NCBI RefSeq assembly: GCF_900188445.1
Contig: NZ_FZOR01000001.1
Coordinates: 1 to 64,000, forward strand
Length of the DNA: 64,000 nucleotides
Source of the DNA: Actinomadura meyerae
GTDB taxonomy: Bacteria > Actinomycetota > Actinomycetes > Streptosporangiales > Streptosporangiaceae
Reading direction: 5' to 3'
Shown here: positions 52,801 to 61,643 of the stretch, in pieces
Numbering within the stretch: position 1 is the stretch's first letter
Layout of the letters: every line of letters starts with the position of its first letter
Made by a program: the position numbers and the translations under genes
Notes under the pieces: generated by a model
Told to the model about the DNA's origin: nothing
The model's database searches: none
What the model saw: the letters and a program-made list of their open reading frames with translations, nothing else

Positions 52801-54408
52801 TTACGGGAAGCGCTGGTAGGCCGGCGTGGTCAGGAACTCGGAGTACTCGTCCGCCAGCGTGACCTCCTTGAAGAGGGCGACCGCCTGCTCGTAGCGGGGC
52901 TCGTTGTACGCCTGGCCCAGCTCCGCGCGGATCTTGCCGAGCTCCTCGTCCAGGAGCTGCTCCACCCACTCCTTGGTGATCTTCCTGCCCTCGGCGGTGG
53001 AGACGCCGTTGTAGATCCACTGCCACACCTGGGAGCGGGAGATCTCGGCGGTGGCCGCGTCCTCCATCAGGTTGTGGATGGCGACGGCGCCGGCGCCGTC
53101 CAGCCAGGTGGCGAGGTAGCGCAGCGCGACATCGATGTTGTTGCGCAGGCCCGCCTCGGTGATCTCGCCGGGGGTGTCCTTGACGTTGAGCAGGTCCGCG
53201 GCGGTGACGGAGACGTCCTCGCGGAGCCGGTCCAGCTGGTTCGGCCGGTCGCCGAGGACGCCGTCGAACACCTCGCGGCAGACGGGGACGAGGTCGGGGT
53301 GGGCCACCCAGGAGCCGTCGAAGCCGTCGCCGGACTCGCGGGTCTTGTCGGCGCGGACCTTCTCCAGCGCGACCTTGTTGACCTCCTCGTCCCGGCGGGA
53401 CGGGATGAACGCCGCCATGCCGCCGATCGCGTGCGCGCCGCGCTTGTGGCACGTCCGGACGAGCAGCTCGGTGTAGGCGCGCATGAACGGCGCGGTCATC
53501 GTGATCGCGTTGCGCTCGGGCAGCACGAACTCCGCGCCCCGGTCCCGGAACTTCTTGATCACCGAGAACAGGTAGTCCCAGCGGCCGGCGTTCAGGCCCG
53601 CGGAGTGGTCGCGCAGCTCGTAGAGGATCTCCTCCATCTCGAACGCGGCCGGGATCGTCTCGATCAGGACCGTCGCGCGGATCGTGCCGCGCGGGACGCC
53701 CAGGTGGTCCTGGGCGAGGTTGAAGGCGTCGTTCCAGAGCCGCGCCTCGAGGTGGCTCTCCATCTTGGGCAGGTAGTAGTACGGCCCCTTGCCCTTGGCG
53801 AGCTGCCGCCGCGCCGAGTGGAAGAAGTAGAGGCCGAAGTCGAACAGCGACCCGGACATGGGCTCGCCGTCGACGAGGAGGTGCTTCTCCTCCATGTGCC
53901 ACCCGCGCGGCCGGACGACGATGGTCGCGAGCTCCTCGTCGGCCTTGAGCGCGTAGCTCTTGCCGGACTTGGGGTCGGTGAAGTCGATGGTGCGGTCGAG
54001 GGCGTCCCGCAGGTTGAGCTGGCCCTCGATCATGTTGTTCCACAGCGGCGTGTTGGCGTCCTCGAAGTCGGCCAGCCACACCTTCGCGCCGGAGTTCAGC
54101 GCGTTGATCGTCATCTTCCGGTCGGTGGGGCCGGTGATCTCGACGCGGCGGTCCACCAGGCCCGGCGCGGGCTCGGCGACCCGCCAGGAGTCGTCGTCGC
54201 GGACACTCGCGGTCTCGGGCAGGAAGTCGAGGGTCCCGCCGGCGGACAGCCTGCGCTGCCGCTCCGCGCGGGCCTCGAGCAGCTCCTTGCGGCGGGTGCC
54301 GAGGGCGCGCTGCAGGACGGCGAGGAGGCCGAGCGCCTCGGGGGTCAGGATCTCCTCGTAGCGGTCGCCGAGAGGCCCGGCGACCTCGACGCCTTCCAGT
54401 TCGGCCAT
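52801..54408 (-). CDS. aceB: Malate synthase A
   Basis: 535-residue enzyme condensing glyoxylate and acetyl-CoA to malate. It contains the malate synthase signature [14 protein letters not shown] exactly, with [14 protein letters not shown] and [11 protein letters not shown]. Normal length for the A isoform (not the 720-residue G form). The ATG at 54408 has GAGGCAG before it. It heads an aceB-glcDEF cluster that oxidises glycolate and assimilates it. The promoter region holds a TTTCG-N5-CGAAA dyad. Confidence 0.96.
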   Translation of the reverse strand: MAELEGVEVAGPLGDRYEEILTPEALGLLAVLQRALGTRRKELLEARAERQRRLSAGGTLDFLPETASVRDDDSWRVAEPAPGLVDRRVEITGPTDRKMTINALNSGAKVWLADFEDANTPLWNNMIEGQLNLRDALDRTIDFTDPKSGKSYALKADEELATIVVRPRGWHMEEKHLLVDGEPMSGSLFDFGLYFFHSARRQLAKGKGPYYYLPKMESHLEARLWNDAFNLAQDHLGVPRGTIRATVLIETIPAAFEMEEILYELRDHSAGLNAGRWDYLFSVIKKFRDRGAEFVLPERNAITMTAPFMRAYTELLVRTCHKRGAHAIGGMAAFIPSRRDEEVNKVALEKVRADKTRESGDGFDGSWVAHPDLVPVCREVFDGVLGDRPNQLDRLREDVSVTAADLLNVKDTPGEITEAGLRNNIDVALRYLATWLDGAGAVAIHNLMEDAATAEISRSQVWQWIYNGVSTAEGRKITKEWVEQLLDEELGKIRAELGQAYNEPRYEQAVALFKEVTLADEYSEFLTTPAYQRFP

Positions 54409-54418
54409 CTGCCTCGCC

Positions 54419-54433
54419 TTTCGTCTAGCGAAA
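54419..54433. promoter_or_regulatory. TTTCG-N5-CGAAA operator-like dyad before aceB
   Basis: Perfect inverted repeat 10 bp upstream of the aceB ATG. Its size and A/T-edged form suit an IclR/GntR-type regulator of glyoxylate genes; no such regulator gene is in the window. It lies between the start codon and the likely promoter, where binding would block transcription. Confidence 0.5.
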
Positions 54434-54629
54434 TTCGACTTCTGTTATGTGGAGAACCGTACTCGGCGGTGCGAGGTGCGGTCAAAGCGGGTACGCCTTG
54501 CGAGACCTCCCCGCGCGCGCTTGCGTCAATCCAGCGGGAAACAGGGGATAAGCAGGTGACCTACCGGGACGGTGCGTGAGACCATCGCCGGGAAGATACG
54601 GCCGCGAAGCGGCGTTCTACCGAGGACAT

Positions 54630-56102
54630 ATGACTCAACCTTTCTCTGCAGACCAGACCCAGAACCAGAACCAGGACGACGTCATCCAGGACGGCGTCAT
54701 CCAGGACGACGTCGAGTTCGAGCCCATGACGGGCGAACTCGACCTGGAGGACCGCAGGGCCTTGCGCCGCGTCGCGGGCCTGTCCACCGAGCTGACCGAC
54801 GTCACCGAGGTCGAGTACCGCGCCCTGCGGCTGGAGCGGGTCGTCCTCGTGGGCGTCTGGACGGACGGCACCGCCGCGGAGGCCGAGAACTCCCTGCGCG
54901 AGCTGGCGCTGCTCGCCGAGACCGCGGGCTCGCAGGTGCTCGAGGGGCTCGTCCAGCGCCGGTCCCGTCCCGACGCGGCCACCTACATCGGCTCCGGCAA
55001 GGCCGCGGAGCTGCGCGACATCGTGATCTCCACCGGCGCCGACACCGTCATCTGCGACGGCGAGCTGGCCCCGAGCCAGCTGCGGCACCTGGAGGAGACC
55101 GTCCAGGTCAAGGTCATCGACCGGACCGCGCTGATCCTGGACATCTTCGCCCAGCACGCCAAGAGCCGCGAGGGCAAGGCGCAGGTCGAGCTCGCGCAGC
55201 TCAACTACCTGCTGCCGCGGCTGCGCGGCTGGGGCGGCAACCTGTCCCGGCAGGTCGGCGGGCGCGCCGCGGGCGGCGTCGGCATCGGCGGCCGCGGCCC
55301 CGGCGAGACCAAGATCGAGCTGGACCGGCGGCGGATCCGCACCCGGATGGCCAAGCTGCGCCGGCAGATCGCCGAGATGGGCAAGGCGCGCGACACCAAG
55401 CGCGGCGAGCGGCGCCGCCACCAGGTGCCGGCCGTCGCCATCGCCGGCTACACCAACGCGGGCAAGTCGTCGCTGCTCAACCGGCTCACCGGCGCCGGGG
55501 TCCTGGTGGAGGACGCGCTGTTCGCCACCCTCGACCCGACCGTCCGGCGCGCCGAGACGCCCGGCGGCCGCGCCTACACCCTGGCCGACACCGTCGGGTT
55601 CGTCCGGCACCTGCCGCACCAGCTCGTCGAGGCGTTCCGGTCGACGCTGGAGGAGGTCACCGACGCCGGGCTCGTCCTGCACGTCGTGGACGGCTCCGAC
55701 GCCGACCCCGAGGCGCAGATCGACGCCGTCCGCGAGGTGCTGCGCGAGATCGGCGCCGACGCGATCCCCGAGATCATCGTGATCAACAAGGCGGACGCGG
55801 CCGACGACCTCGCGATCGCCCGGCTGCGCCGGCGCGAGCCGCACAGCGTCGTCGTCTCCGCCCGCACCGGCTTCGGCATCGAGGAGCTCCGCGCGGCCAT
55901 CGAGGCCGACCTGCCGGGGCTGGAGAGCGAACTCCACGTCCTCGTGCCGTACGAGCGCGGCGACCTCGTCGCGCAGGTGCACGAGCGCGGCGAGGTGCTC
56001 AAGCAGGAGCACGTCGCCGAGGGCACCGTCCTGCACGCCAGGATGCCCGCCGGTCTCGCCGGGGAACTCGCCCAGTACGAGACCGTCTCCCCGACGGCCT
56101 GA
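54630..56102 (+). CDS. hflX: Ribosome-associated GTPase HflX
   Basis: 490-residue GTPase that splits stalled ribosomes. N-terminal HflX domain (RRSRPDAATYIGSGKAAEL, CDGELAPSQLRHLE), Gly-rich linker GGRGPGETKIELDRRR, then the G domain: G1 GYTNAGKSS (273-281), G3 DTVGFVRHLPHQLVEAF, G4 NKAD. The first 30 residues are a Gln/Asn/Asp-rich tail with a small repeat (DDVIQDGVIQDDV). The ATG at 54630 has GAGGA 5 bases before it. Confidence 0.96.
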   Translation: MTQPFSADQTQNQNQDDVIQDGVIQDDVEFEPMTGELDLEDRRALRRVAGLSTELTDVTEVEYRALRLERVVLVGVWTDGTAAEAENSLRELALLAETAGSQVLEGLVQRRSRPDAATYIGSGKAAELRDIVISTGADTVICDGELAPSQLRHLEETVQVKVIDRTALILDIFAQHAKSREGKAQVELAQLNYLLPRLRGWGGNLSRQVGGRAAGGVGIGGRGPGETKIELDRRRIRTRMAKLRRQIAEMGKARDTKRGERRRHQVPAVAIAGYTNAGKSSLLNRLTGAGVLVEDALFATLDPTVRRAETPGGRAYTLADTVGFVRHLPHQLVEAFRSTLEEVTDAGLVLHVVDGSDADPEAQIDAVREVLREIGADAIPEIIVINKADAADDLAIARLRRREPHSVVVSARTGFGIEELRAAIEADLPGLESELHVLVPYERGDLVAQVHERGEVLKQEHVAEGTVLHARMPAGLAGELAQYETVSPTA

Positions 56103-56108
56103 CTCCCG

Positions 56109-56142
56109 ACCCACCGGGCCCCGCGCGGGCCCGGTGGGTTTT
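56109..56142 (+). terminator. Intrinsic terminator after hflX
   Basis: A perfect 13-bp stem ACCCACCGGGCCC / GGGCCCGGTGGGT, loop CGCGC, followed by TTTC; 6 bp past the stop codon. Textbook intrinsic terminator. Confidence 0.93.
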
Positions 56143-56545
56143 CGGGTGCTCTGAGGCCGGGCTTGGATGCCGTCCGGAACCAGCGGAAAGCCCGTTCCCG
56201 TCGCTGAACGGTGACAGCTTGTCCAATCCGCTTGACGGTTCGGTTGAAATCCGTACGGTCTTTAGCACTAGGGGCGGGGTGATGGCTGTCGATGCACTAC
56301 GGCGAGAGGTTGTCGGACGGGCCTTCGGTGCACTACCGTGACGAAACCGATATCTCCGGTCTCGTTGCCAGCGGTGGTCGCCCGGCCACCCGATCCTCCA
56401 TTGGCGAGTCGCCGGCGCCCGGCCGGTGTTTCGGATCGAGAGCAGGTGGCCATGGCAGGTCCGAACACCGGAACGAGGGCGGGCGGCCCGCCTCGGCGCC
56501 ATCCCGCGCGGCGGCGCGCACGGCTCGGTCCGGGTCGGTGACGCC
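56143..56545 (+). promoter_or_regulatory. 403-bp leader of the HutI-like gene: promoter and possible leader ORF
   Basis: TTGACG (56233-56238), 16 bases, TACGGT (56255-56260) is a good SigA-type promoter. About 20 bases downstream, after AGGGGCGGGG, a 19-codon frame begins at 56282 (MAVDALRREVVGRAFGALP, stop 56339-56341). It holds two CTA leucine codons, both in a repeated TGCACTAC context. About 200 bases remain before the HutI-like ATG, with no gene seen. The leader peptide is a suggestion only. Confidence 0.5.
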
Positions 56546-57760
56546 ATGACGGTACGGCTGTTGACGAACATCGGCAGGCTCTGGACGGGCACCGACGTCT
56601 GCAGCAACGCCGCGGTCCTCATCCACGACGACCGCATCGTCTGGGCCGGTCCCGCCTCCGACCTTCCGCAGAGCGTCCCGGGCATCATCGACGACATCGT
56701 CGACGTCGACCACGTCGAGAACCTCGGCGGCGGCCTCGTCACGCCGGGCCTCATCGACGCGCACTCCCACCCCGTCTACGCGGGCAACCGGTGGGCCGAG
56801 CTCGCCATGCGGACCAGCGGGTCGTCGCACTCCGCCATCGCCGCGGCGGGCGGCGGCGTCAACTCCACCGTCACCGTCACCCGGGGCACCGACCCGTGGA
56901 CGCTGTGCAACGGCGTCCGCGAGCGGCTCCGCCAGTGGATCCTCGCCGGCACCACCACCGTCGAGGCCAAGACCGGCTACCACCTCACCCGCGACGGCGA
57001 GCTCGCCGACATCCGGATGCTGCGGTCGCTGGAGGGCGAGCCGTCCATGCCGCGCATCCACGCGACGTTCCTCGCGGCGCACATCCTGCCGCCCGAGTTC
57101 TTCGGCCGCCGCCGCGACTACATCGAGGCCGTCCGGCTGTGGGCCGGCGACGCCGCCGTGGCCGGCGCCGACTCCATCGACGTCTACTGCGACGAGGGCC
57201 ACTTCACCGCCGAGGAGGCCCGCGCCCTGCTGCTCACCGGCAAGCGCGCCGGGCTGAAGGCCCGCATGCACGCCTGCGCCAACGAGCGCGTCGGCGCCGC
57301 GCAGGTCGCCGCCGAGGTCGGCTGCGCGTCCGCCGACCTGCTCACGCAGGCCAGCGACGACGACATCAAGGCGCTCGCCCACGCCGGGGTCACCGCCACC
57401 GTCTGCCCCGGCAGCTCCCTCAACAGCAGCCGCGCGCCCGCGCCCGTCCGGCAGATGCTCGACCGCGGCGTCACCGTCGCCCTCGGCACCGACCACAACC
57501 CCGGCCAGTGCGGCATCACCTCGATGCCCCTCGTCATCGGGCTGTCGGTCGCCATGTTCGGGCTGAGCGTGACCGAGGCCCTGCGCGCCGCCACGCTCGG
57601 CGGGGCCGCCGCCCTGCGCGTCGGCGACCGCGGCTCCCTCGCGCCCGGCATGCTCGCCGACATCGTCCTGTGGGACGCCGACCACGAGGGCGCGTTCGCG
57701 TGGGCGTTCGGCCTGCGCGCCCTGCGCATCTGGCGCGGCGGCGTTCCCGTGCAGCCCTGA
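56546..57760 (+). CDS. HutI-like amidohydrolase (imidazolonepropionase family, divergent)
   Basis: 404-residue TIM-barrel amidohydrolase closest in wording to imidazolonepropionase: DAHSHPVYAGNRWAE, TTTVEAKTGY, ATFLAAHILPPEF, GTDHNPGQCG, TSMPLVIGLS. Metal ligands fit H73, H75, H242 and D316. Yet two residues that I recall as catalytic in B. subtilis HutI (Glu252 and His272) align by spacing to Ala245 and Leu265. So it probably hydrolyses another cyclic amide or imine. No other hut gene is nearby. The ATG at 56546 is used since the domain starts there; degV follows in 17 bp. Confidence 0.75.
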   Translation: MTVRLLTNIGRLWTGTDVCSNAAVLIHDDRIVWAGPASDLPQSVPGIIDDIVDVDHVENLGGGLVTPGLIDAHSHPVYAGNRWAELAMRTSGSSHSAIAAAGGGVNSTVTVTRGTDPWTLCNGVRERLRQWILAGTTTVEAKTGYHLTRDGELADIRMLRSLEGEPSMPRIHATFLAAHILPPEFFGRRRDYIEAVRLWAGDAAVAGADSIDVYCDEGHFTAEEARALLLTGKRAGLKARMHACANERVGAAQVAAEVGCASADLLTQASDDDIKALAHAGVTATVCPGSSLNSSRAPAPVRQMLDRGVTVALGTDHNPGQCGITSMPLVIGLSVAMFGLSVTEALRAATLGGAAALRVGDRGSLAPGMLADIVLWDADHEGAFAWAFGLRALRIWRGGVPVQP

Positions 57761-57777
57761 CGCGGCGCGTCCGCCCA

Positions 57778-58629
57778 GTGTCGCCGCCCAGTGCGGTCGC
57801 GGTCGTCACCGACTCCACCGCTTACCTTCCGCCCGGACTCGCCGAACGGCACGGGCTGACCGTCGTCCCGCTCCAGCTCGCCGTCGGCGGCACCGTCCGC
57901 GACGAGGCCGAGGTCAGCACCGCCGAAGCCGCGCGGGCGCTGAAGGAGTGGCACCCCATCACCACCTCGCGTCCGGCGCCGGAACGCTTCGCCCGCACCT
58001 ACGAGACCGCCGCGTCCTCCGGTGCCCGCCACATCGTGTCCGTGCACCTGTCGTCCGCCCTCTCCGGGACGGTGGAGGCCGCCCGCCTCGCGGCCCGCGA
58101 CGCCCCCGTGCCCGTCACCGTCATCGACAGCGCAACCATCGGCCTGGGGCTCGGCTTCGCCGCCCTCTCCGCGGCGTCCGTCGCCCTGTCCGGCGGCACC
58201 CCTGAAGCCGCCGCGGCCGCCGCCACCCGCCGGGCCGAGCTCACCCGCTCCCTCATCTACGTCGACACCCTCGAACACCTGCGGCGGGGTGGGCGCATCG
58301 GTGCCGCCGCCACCCTTCTGGGCTCCGCGCTCATGATGAAACCCCTGCTGCACATCGCCGATGGACGGATCGCGCCGCTTGAGAAGGTCCGCACGTCCTC
58401 GCGCGCGCTTGCGCGACTCGAAGAACTCGCCGTGGCCGAGGCCGGTGACCGCAAGGTCGACCTGGGCGTCCAGCATCTCTCCGCCGCGTCCCGGGCCGAG
58501 AGCCTGGCCGCCCGCCTCCGCGAACGGGTCCCGCACGTCGAGGACGTCTACGTGGGCGAGGTGGGCCCGGTCATAGGCGCGCACGTCGGCCCCGGCATGC
58601 TCGGCGTCGTCGTGGCCCCGCAGCTCTGA
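57778..58629 (+). CDS. degV: DegV family fatty-acid-binding protein
   Basis: 283 residues. DegV fold signatures: AVVTDSTAYLPPGL at the start, ITTSRPAPERFARTY (the TSxPSP-like loop holding the lipid head group), VHLSSALSGTVEAA, RGGRIG, and VGPVIGAHVGPGMLG at the end. DegV proteins present acyl chains to fatty acid kinase or related partners in other bacteria; the partner is not here. GTG at 57778 lacks a Shine-Dalgarno and likely relies on coupling to the upstream gene. Confidence 0.9.
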   Translation: MSPPSAVAVVTDSTAYLPPGLAERHGLTVVPLQLAVGGTVRDEAEVSTAEAARALKEWHPITTSRPAPERFARTYETAASSGARHIVSVHLSSALSGTVEAARLAARDAPVPVTVIDSATIGLGLGFAALSAASVALSGGTPEAAAAAATRRAELTRSLIYVDTLEHLRRGGRIGAAATLLGSALMMKPLLHIADGRIAPLEKVRTSSRALARLEELAVAEAGDRKVDLGVQHLSAASRAESLAARLRERVPHVEDVYVGEVGPVIGAHVGPGMLGVVVAPQL

Positions 58630-58644
58630 CGCCCCGGCCCTGAG

Positions 58645-58653
58645 TTATCCACA
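58645..58653 (+). promoter_or_regulatory. DnaA-box-like TTATCCACA before comEA
   Basis: The nonamer TTATCCACA, identical to the strongest E. coli DnaA box, lies 52 bp before the comEA start in the 75-bp degV-comEA gap. A single box in a promoter region may be a regulatory site or chance. Confidence 0.4.
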
Positions 58654-58704
58654 ATCACCGGACCTGCGGCGGCCACCGTCGGGCCGTCCTTAGCGTCGGC
58701 TGCC

Positions 58705-59403
58705 ATGAACCCCGACGCGCACGAACGCCTCCAAGCCCTGATGGGCAAGGTGAAACCGCCCGGCACGCCGCCGCCGCGCGCGACCCCCGAACGCTCCCAC
58801 GTCCGGACGCTGGTCCTCATCGCCGTGATCGCGGTCCTCGTCGCGGGCGGCTACGTGTGGCTCGCGCGCCCGCGCCTCCGGGAGCCCGCGGCCCCGGTGG
58901 CGAGCGCTACGCTCACCCGGCCCACCGTGTCCGCCGCCCCGGCGGGTGCCGCCCCGGCGGCGACCGCCTCGGTGGTCGTCCACGTCCTCGGCAAGGTGAA
59001 GCGCCCCGGTGTGGTCACGCTGCCGGCCGGCTCCCGCGTCGCCGAGGCCATCAAGGCCGCCGGAGGCGTCCGCTCCGGCGCCAAGACCGGCACGCTCAAC
59101 CTCGCCCGCCGGCTCGTCGACGGCGAGCAGATCCCGGTGGGCGTCCCTCGCCCGCCGCAGCAGGCCGCGACCTCCGCCGCGTCGCCCGGCCCGTCCCCCG
59201 CCGCCTCGGGCGCGCCGCTCGACCTGAACACCGCGACCGCCGACCAGCTGGTCGACCTGCCCGGCGTGGGCCCCGTCCTCGCCCAGCGGATCGTCGCCTA
59301 CCGCACCGAGCACGGCGGCTTCCGCTCCGTCGAGCAGCTCCAGGAGGTCAGCGGCATCGGCGCCCGCCGCTTCGCCGACCTGAAACCCATGGTCCGCGCA
59401 TGA
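58705..59403 (+). CDS. comEA: ComEA-type helix-hairpin-helix DNA-binding protein
   Basis: 232-residue membrane-anchored DNA receptor of the com uptake system. Cytoplasmic N-terminus, one membrane helix (TLVLIAVIAVLVAGGYVWLA, about 35-54), SLBB domain (VVHVLGKVKRPGVVTLPAGS), then a C-terminal pair of helix-hairpin-helix motifs (LDLNTATADQLVDLPGVGPV and LQEVSGIGARRF). Its stop overlaps the comEC start (ATGA). Start at 58705 gives the basic cytoplasmic segment. Confidence 0.93.
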   Translation: MNPDAHERLQALMGKVKPPGTPPPRATPERSHVRTLVLIAVIAVLVAGGYVWLARPRLREPAAPVASATLTRPTVSAAPAGAAPAATASVVVHVLGKVKRPGVVTLPAGSRVAEAIKAAGGVRSGAKTGTLNLARRLVDGEQIPVGVPRPPQQAATSAASPGPSPAASGAPLDLNTATADQLVDLPGVGPVLAQRIVAYRTEHGGFRSVEQLQEVSGIGARRFADLKPMVRA

Positions 59404-61373
59404 TCCGCGACGTCAGGCTGCTGATCCCGGCGCTGGCCACCTGGCTGGCGGCCGCCACGACCCTGCCCCTCCCGCCGCCCCTCACCTACACCCTCGCCGC
59501 GATCGCGGCTCTCGCCTCCCTCTACCTGCTGACCCGCCGCCCCGCCGCACCCGGTGCCCCCTTGGATGCGGGCGGTGGAGCGGCGGGCGGGTGGCGGGTC
59601 ATCGCCGGAGTCGTGCTGGCGTGTGCGGCGGCGTCGGCGTGCGGGGTGGCGCTCCGGACGACCGCCGTCACCACCGGCCCCGTGCGCGACCTCGCCCGCG
59701 CGGGACGGTTCGCGGCGGCCGAGGCGGTGGTCACCGGCGACCCGCAGGCCCGGCCCGGCCGAGGCCGGCCGATGATCCTCGTCCGGGCGCGGGCCGAGGC
59801 GGTGGGGCCCGCGAGGGTCCGCGTCCCGGTGCTGCTCATCGCGGGCGACCCCGGCTGGCTGCGCCTCGTTCCCAGCCAGCGGGTACGGCTGCGCGGCCGG
59901 TTCACGCCGCCCGACCGGACGGGCCTGCTCGCCGCGGTCGTGATCGTCCGGGGTCCGCCGTCCGTGCTCGGGCGGCCGTCGGCACCGCAGCGCGCCGCCG
60001 AGCACGTCCGGGCCGGCCTGCGGCGCGCGGTCGACCGGCTCCCGCCCGACCCGCGCGGAGTGCTGCCCGGCATGGTCCTCGGCGACACCTCCCGCCTCGA
60101 CCCCGCGCTGGCCGAGGAGTTCCGCACCGCCGGCCTCACCCACCTGCTGGTGGTCTCCGGCGCGAACCTGGCGATCGTCACCGGTGCGGTCCTCGGGCTG
60201 TGCCGCCTCGCCGGCCTCGGCCGCCGCCGCGCCCCGCCCGTGGCCGTCCTCGCGGTGGTGGCGTTCGTGGTCGTCGCGCGGCCGGAGCCGAGCGTCCTGC
60301 GGGCGGCGCTGATGGGCGTGATCGGGCTGCTGGCGCTGCTCACCGGCCGGGAGCGCCACGGGCTCTCCGCGCTCGCCGGGGCCGTCCTCCTGCTCGTGCT
60401 GATCGATCCCGAGCTTGCGCGCTCGTACGGCTTCGCGCTGTCGGTCCTCGCGACCGCCGGGCTGCTGGTCCTGGCGCCGTCCTGGCGGGAGCGGCTCGGC
60501 CGCGGGCTGCCCGGCCCGGTCGCCGACGCCCTCGCGGTCACGGCCGCCGCCGAGGTCGCGGTGGCACCCGTCCTGGTCATGCTCTCCGGCGAGGTGGGCG
60601 TGGTCTCCGTCGCCGCGAACCTGCTCGCGGCGCCCGCCGTCGCCCCCGCCACCCTCCTCGGCGCGCTCGCGGCCGTCACCGCGCCCGCGTCGCTGCCGCT
60701 CGCCCGGCTGATCGTGTGGCCCGCCGGGCTGGCGGTCGGCTGGATCGTCCGGGTCGCCCGCACCGCCGCGTCCCTCCCGTACGCGACCGTCCCCTGGACG
60801 GGCGGCGGCCTCGGCGCCCTGGCCCTGCTCGCGGCGGGCGCGGTGGCGTTCCTGATCCTGCGCAGCCGCCGCCTGCGCCTGCTCGCCGCGGCGGCGCTGA
60901 CCGGTGTCCTGATCGCGGTCGTCGCGCTGCGCGCCATGGCCCCCGGCTGGCCGCCGCCCGGCTGGCAGATGGTCGCCTGCGACGTCGGCCAGGGCGACGC
61001 CCTGGTCCTGTCCGCGGGGCCGCGCCAAGCCGTCGTCGTGGACACCGGCCCCGAATCCGCCCCGGTCGACCGCTGCCTGCGGCGCCTCGGCGTCGAGGAC
61101 GTGCCCCTCGTCGTCCTGACCCACCCGCACGCCGACCACATCGACGGCCTGCCGGGCGTTCGGCGCGGCCGCAGGGTCGCCGAGGTGCTGACCACACCGC
61201 TCAGCCCGGGGCGCGACGCGCGCTTCACCGCGGGCCTCACCACCCGCCACGCCGAGCCGGGGCAGCAGTGGCGCGTCGGCGACCTGACGCTCTCGGTCCT
61301 GGCCCCGCTCGGCGGTGCCCGCACCCTGTCCCCGAAGGACGACGGCACCGCGATCAACAAGTCGAAACACTAG
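59400..61373 (+). pseudogene. comEC: comEC truncated at its 3' end by an integrative element
   Basis: DNA-uptake channel ComEC. Residues 1-70 and about 230-560 hold many hydrophobic helices of the competence domain (LTHLLVVSGANLAIVTG is its signature). The C-terminal metallo-beta-lactamase domain begins with CDVGQGDALVLSAGP and has HPHADH (H575, H577, D579, H580). The frame ends 77 residues later with DDGTAINKSKH and a stop; intact proteins go on after DDGTAIN-N-x-S for roughly another 100 residues. The missing part coincides with a serine integrase gene 270 bp downstream, so the gene is interrupted by integration. The product may be unstable or inactive. Confidence 0.85.
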
Positions 61374-61380
61374 AATTGAC
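61338..61380. other. Probable attL junction inside comEC
   Basis: comEC wording is intact up to the codons for DDGTAIN (61338-61358) and lost just after AACAAG, while the next bases (TCGAAACACTAGAATTGAC) are AT-richer and non-coding. The crossover should therefore fall in about 61345-61365. Large serine recombinases leave hybrid att sites of about 40-50 bp with a 2-base core. The exact core cannot be fixed from one junction. Confidence 0.6.
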
Positions 61381-61430
61381 ATAAGCGAGCGAGCGAGGGC
61401 GCAGGCCCCTCCGCCGCCCACACAAGAAGA

Positions 61431-61460
61431 GCCCGCCCGGTGCGCCAACACCGGACGGGC
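61431..61460 (+). terminator. Hairpin upstream of the integrase operon
   Basis: GCCCGCCCGGTG pairs with CACCGGACGGGC (one mismatch) around CGCCAA. It lies between the truncated comEC and the first element gene, and could stop comEC read-through into the integrase or form part of its leader. Confidence 0.6.
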
Positions 61461-61484
61461 GGCACTCACCGAGAGGACACCTCG

Positions 61485-61643
61485 ATGAGCAAGACACAGG
61501 GTAGCCGCCGGTTCCGCTTCCGGCTGTTCAGCAGGCACACCGGAAGGCACGTCGCGAGTCGCGTCCTCGTGGACTGTGCGCGGTGCCGGGCGACGGGCTG
61601 GGTCACCTGCCCTCGCTGCGAGGGAAGGGGACAGTGCAAGTGA
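61485..61643 (+). CDS. Small zinc-ribbon-like protein coupled to the integrase
   Basis: 52 residues. The N-terminal half is basic (MSKTQGSRRFRFRLFSRHTG); the C-terminal part has C31-x2-C34 and C42-PR-C45-EGRGQ-C51, like one zinc module of DnaJ (CxxCxGxG). A good ribosome site, GAGAGGAC, lies just before the ATG. Its stop overlaps the GTG of the integrase (GTGA), so translation is coupled. I know no assigned function; a DNA- or recombinase-binding partner, or a mere leader ORF, is possible. Confidence 0.7.
   Translation: MSKTQGSRRFRFRLFSRHTGRHVASRVLVDCARCRATGWVTCPRCEGRGQCK

Noticed and set aside
56292..56549. 85-codon frame in the leader of the HutI-like gene
   Set aside because: Overlaps the next gene's start, low-complexity end, no ribosome site.
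61376..61381. TTGACA just after the comEC stop as an integrase promoter -35
   Set aside because: No -10 element occurs 16-19 bp downstream, and the following DNA is GC-rich repeats (GCGA).
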